Below, piece by piece: positions 13,545 through 13,845 of a DNA stretch of 13,845 nucleotides. A program made the position numbers and the translations under genes. The notes under the pieces are model-generated. The model saw nothing but the letters and a program-made list of their open reading frames with translations, did no database searches and was not told where the DNA came from. The DNA is taken from assembly GCA_964650245.1 (NCBI GenBank), contig CAZYQK010000086.1, positions 1 to 13,845 of the forward strand, read 5' to 3'. Position 1 is the first letter of the stretch. Each line of letters opens with the position of its first letter. The DNA is from WS-2 sp964650245 (lineage in GTDB: Bacteria > Eisenbacteria > RBG-16-71-46).

Positions 13545-13837
13545 CGCGAGGACGGCTCCTCGCCCCAGCGCGGAGCGAGCTCGATGCCCCAGCGCTCGCG
13601 CAGCGCGTCGCGGAACGGGCCGGGACCGGCCTTCGCTCCCGCGCGGCGCCGATACTCATCGAAAGCGCCGAACAGCGCGGGCCCGAACTCCGAGAACAGG
13701 CGGCCGCGGCCATGGGCGTCGGCGAGCGCCGCGCCCGAGCGGGCCACCAGCTCGTCGAGCACCGCGCGCGCGATTGCCTTCGGGCTCTCGCCCGGTGTCG
13801 AGCCCGCCGGGCCTGGCGCTCCGGAACGCGGCGCCAC
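13541..13837 (-). CDS. Hypothetical protein, possibly truncated by the window edge
   Basis: I do not recognise this protein. The frame gives 98 residues from a GTG at 13837, but it stays open to the right edge, and only eight bases remain upstream, so the true start may lie outside. The first 17 residues are Gly/Pro/Ser-rich. They are followed by a helical stretch (KAIARAVLDELVARSGAALADA), an aromatic segment (RLFSEFGPALFGAFDEYRRRAG) and FRDALRERWGIEL, then a short charged end. No signal peptide or membrane helix is seen. It converges on the MFS gene: the two TAG stops share the bases CTAG (13541-13544), leaving no room for a terminator between them. Codon use looks like its neighbours. Confidence 0.6.
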   Translation of the reverse strand: MAPRSGAPGPAGSTPGESPKAIARAVLDELVARSGAALADAHGRGRLFSEFGPALFGAFDEYRRRAGAKAGPGPFRDALRERWGIELAPRWGEEPSSR

Positions 13838-13845
13838 GCGCGACC

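Noticed and set aside
1..13845. tRNA, rRNA, CRISPR arrays, insertion sequences, phage or defence genes
   Set aside because: I looked for cloverleaf ends, regular direct repeats, transposase motifs and terminal inverted repeats and saw none. The window looks like ordinary chromosomal DNA.

Overview
This is a very GC-rich window with strongly GC-biased third codon positions. It comes from a Gram-negative-type bacterium: it carries an LpxL/HtrB-family acyltransferase and a small exported, beta-rich protein that may sit in the outer membrane. The mix of csrA, an MglA-type GTPase, a membrane SpoIIE phosphatase and an ArnT-like glycosyltransferase would suit Myxococcota/Deltaproteobacteria, Gemmatimonadota or Candidatus Eisenbacteria. 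The sequence alone does not decide between them.

Left part (1-1697), read leftwards: csrA, then a small region downstream of it whose end resembles the anti-sigma factor FlgM but whose reading frame is interrupted, then a PAS histidine kinase that runs off the left edge. Two candidate promoters lie before csrA, one sigma70-like and one with a FliA (sigma28)-like -10. The start of the csrA coding region holds a perfect hairpin that displays GGA in a hexaloop and closely matches the known CsrA RNA-binding consensus. It is written in codons that are rare for this window. Divergent from csrA is a large PDZ/membrane/GAF-like/SpoIIE phosphatase gene (1698-4178) with its own TTGACA promoter.

Middle part (4179-7500), mostly read leftwards: a small secreted protein followed by trpA forms a two-gene unit transcribed from an almost leaderless promoter. 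Before it lies a long-tailed MglA-like GTPase. A terminator-like hairpin separates trpA from the convergent phosphatase gene.

Right-centre (7501-10231): an unrecognised 139-residue protein, a membrane ArnT/PMT-like glycosyltransferase, and three gene-free stretches (7035-7500, 7921-8291, 9522-10231).

Right part (10232-13544), read rightwards: a tight three-gene operon of an LpxL/PatA-like acyltransferase, a PimA-like GT4 glycosyltransferase (overlapping stop/start) and a 12-TM MFS permease resembling LplT. Together they look like a module that makes and moves a glycolipid. The last gene, a small hypothetical on the minus strand, converges on the permease and shares its stop site.

Three transcription units (phosphatase, secreted protein-trpA, acyltransferase operon) begin with the same promoter form, TTGACA, a 16-18 nt spacer, then TAGCYT. 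This probably reflects the housekeeping promoter of this lineage and was used here to correct gene starts.
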